16,508 nt of DNA from Gammaproteobacteria bacterium (GTDB lineage Bacteria; Pseudomonadota; Gammaproteobacteria; Steroidobacterales; Steroidobacteraceae), in NCBI GenBank assembly GCA_010031985.1, contig RGYP01000013.1, positions 1 through 16,508 of the forward strand. The letters run 5' to 3'. Within the stretch, counting starts at the first letter, position 1. Every line of letters begins with the position of its first letter. This document shows, in pieces, positions 16,330-16,508 of this stretch. The notes below the pieces were generated by a model. The model ran no database searches. It was not told the origin of the DNA and was given only the letters and a program-made list of their open reading frames with translations. Both the position numbers and the translations under genes were made by a program.

Positions 16330-16435
16330 TCAGTAATCGTCGCGGCGCGTGCCGCTACCGAAGCTCGAGTAGCCTTTCGTCGGGCTCGACGACCAGACCA
16401 CTTTTTTCTCGCCGTCGGCTGCCGTGGTCGCAGGC
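16330..16435 (-). CDS. Unidentified protein, C-terminal 34 codons only
   Basis: The minus-strand frame ending in TGA (16332-16330) encodes a tail containing APATTAADGEKKVVW, then a Ser/Gly-rich stretch and a final TRRDDY. The composition is that of a real protein end with a linker, and the stop sits 13 bases from the kdsB stop, as expected for convergent genes. The part beyond 16435 (upstream for this gene) is an inverted copy of its own 3' end. Read in the same frame it soon meets TAG at 16485-16483 and contains no start, so the body of the gene is missing from the window. I do not recognise the family. Coding status is inferred from composition and spacing only. Confidence 0.45.
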
Positions 16436-16508
16436 GCCGACGGCGAGAAAAAAGTGGTCTGGTCGTCGAGCCCGACGAAAGGCTACTCGAGCTTCGGTAG
16501 CGGCACGC
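16347..16508. repeat. Perfect inverted repeat, arms of at least 73 bp, 16-base loop
   Basis: Bases 16347-16419 are the exact reverse complement of 16436-16508, with 16420-16435 unpaired between them. The symmetry runs to the last base, so the arms may extend beyond the window. The left arm and loop carry the 3' end of a plausible minus-strand gene; the right arm makes no coding sense in continuation of it. That points to the right arm being an inverted copy created by a fold-back during assembly or amplification, or by a real palindromic rearrangement. Confidence 0.95.

Noticed and set aside
16270..16500. Plus-strand open frame of 76 codons at the window end
   Set aside because: It overlaps the kdsB 3' end out of frame and runs through both arms of the inverted repeat; its Arg-rich product has no family features.
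16347..16508. Hairpin telomere or phage-type replicon end
   Set aside because: The flanking gene is core chromosomal kdsB, the centre is a non-palindromic 16-base coding-like loop, and no telomere resolvase or phage gene is present.

Overview
The window is a GC-rich stretch of core chromosome from a gammaproteobacterium. The gene set (rlmD, nagZ, csiV-like, mfd, lolCDE, comEC, msbA, lpxK, Trm112-like ycaR, kdsB) and its order resemble the outer-membrane biogenesis region of Pseudomonas and Xanthomonas relatives. I cannot assign a genus. No tRNA, rRNA, insertion sequence, phage gene or CRISPR array was seen, and genes are packed almost end to end, with no gene-free stretch over 300 bases inside the window.

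Layout. From 1 to 2273 (+) lie the 3' part of rlmD (rRNA methylation) and nagZ (peptidoglycan recycling), coupled by an ATGA overlap. From 2292 to 6355 (-) lie mfd (transcription-coupled repair) and, downstream of it, a secreted CsiV-like protein. About 65 bases separate the mfd and lolC start codons. They hold what look like back-to-back promoters placed so close to both starts that the mRNAs may be leaderless or nearly so. From 6421 to 9619 (+) is a lipoprotein-sorting operon with two tandem LolC/LolE-family permeases followed by the LolD ATPase. A DUF2062 membrane protein (9648-10166, -) overlaps head to head with comEC (10150-12471, +). Then follow msbA, lpxK, a Trm112-like zinc-ribbon gene and kdsB (12511-16316, +), a lipid A and Kdo block. 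The last 190 bases hold the 3' end of an unidentified minus-strand gene and a perfect inverted repeat running to the final base.

How they fit. Most genes serve the envelope. KdsB activates Kdo, LpxK makes lipid IVA, MsbA flips core-lipid A, LolCDE releases lipoproteins toward the outer membrane, and NagZ recycles peptidoglycan. RlmD and Mfd are housekeeping neighbours.

The points most worth a second look are four. First, the ComEC metallo-beta-lactamase-like domain has lost every expected metal ligand although its frame is intact. Second, perfect inverted arms of at least 73 bp with a 16-base loop lie at the window end; an assembly fold-back is the simplest explanation. Third, the mfd/lolC divergent promoters are extremely compact. 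Fourth, two translation-start oddities flank msbA: a mini-ORF whose TGA overlaps a TTG start, and an 11-bp tandem duplication that displaces the lpxK start. I found no clear new multi-gene system.
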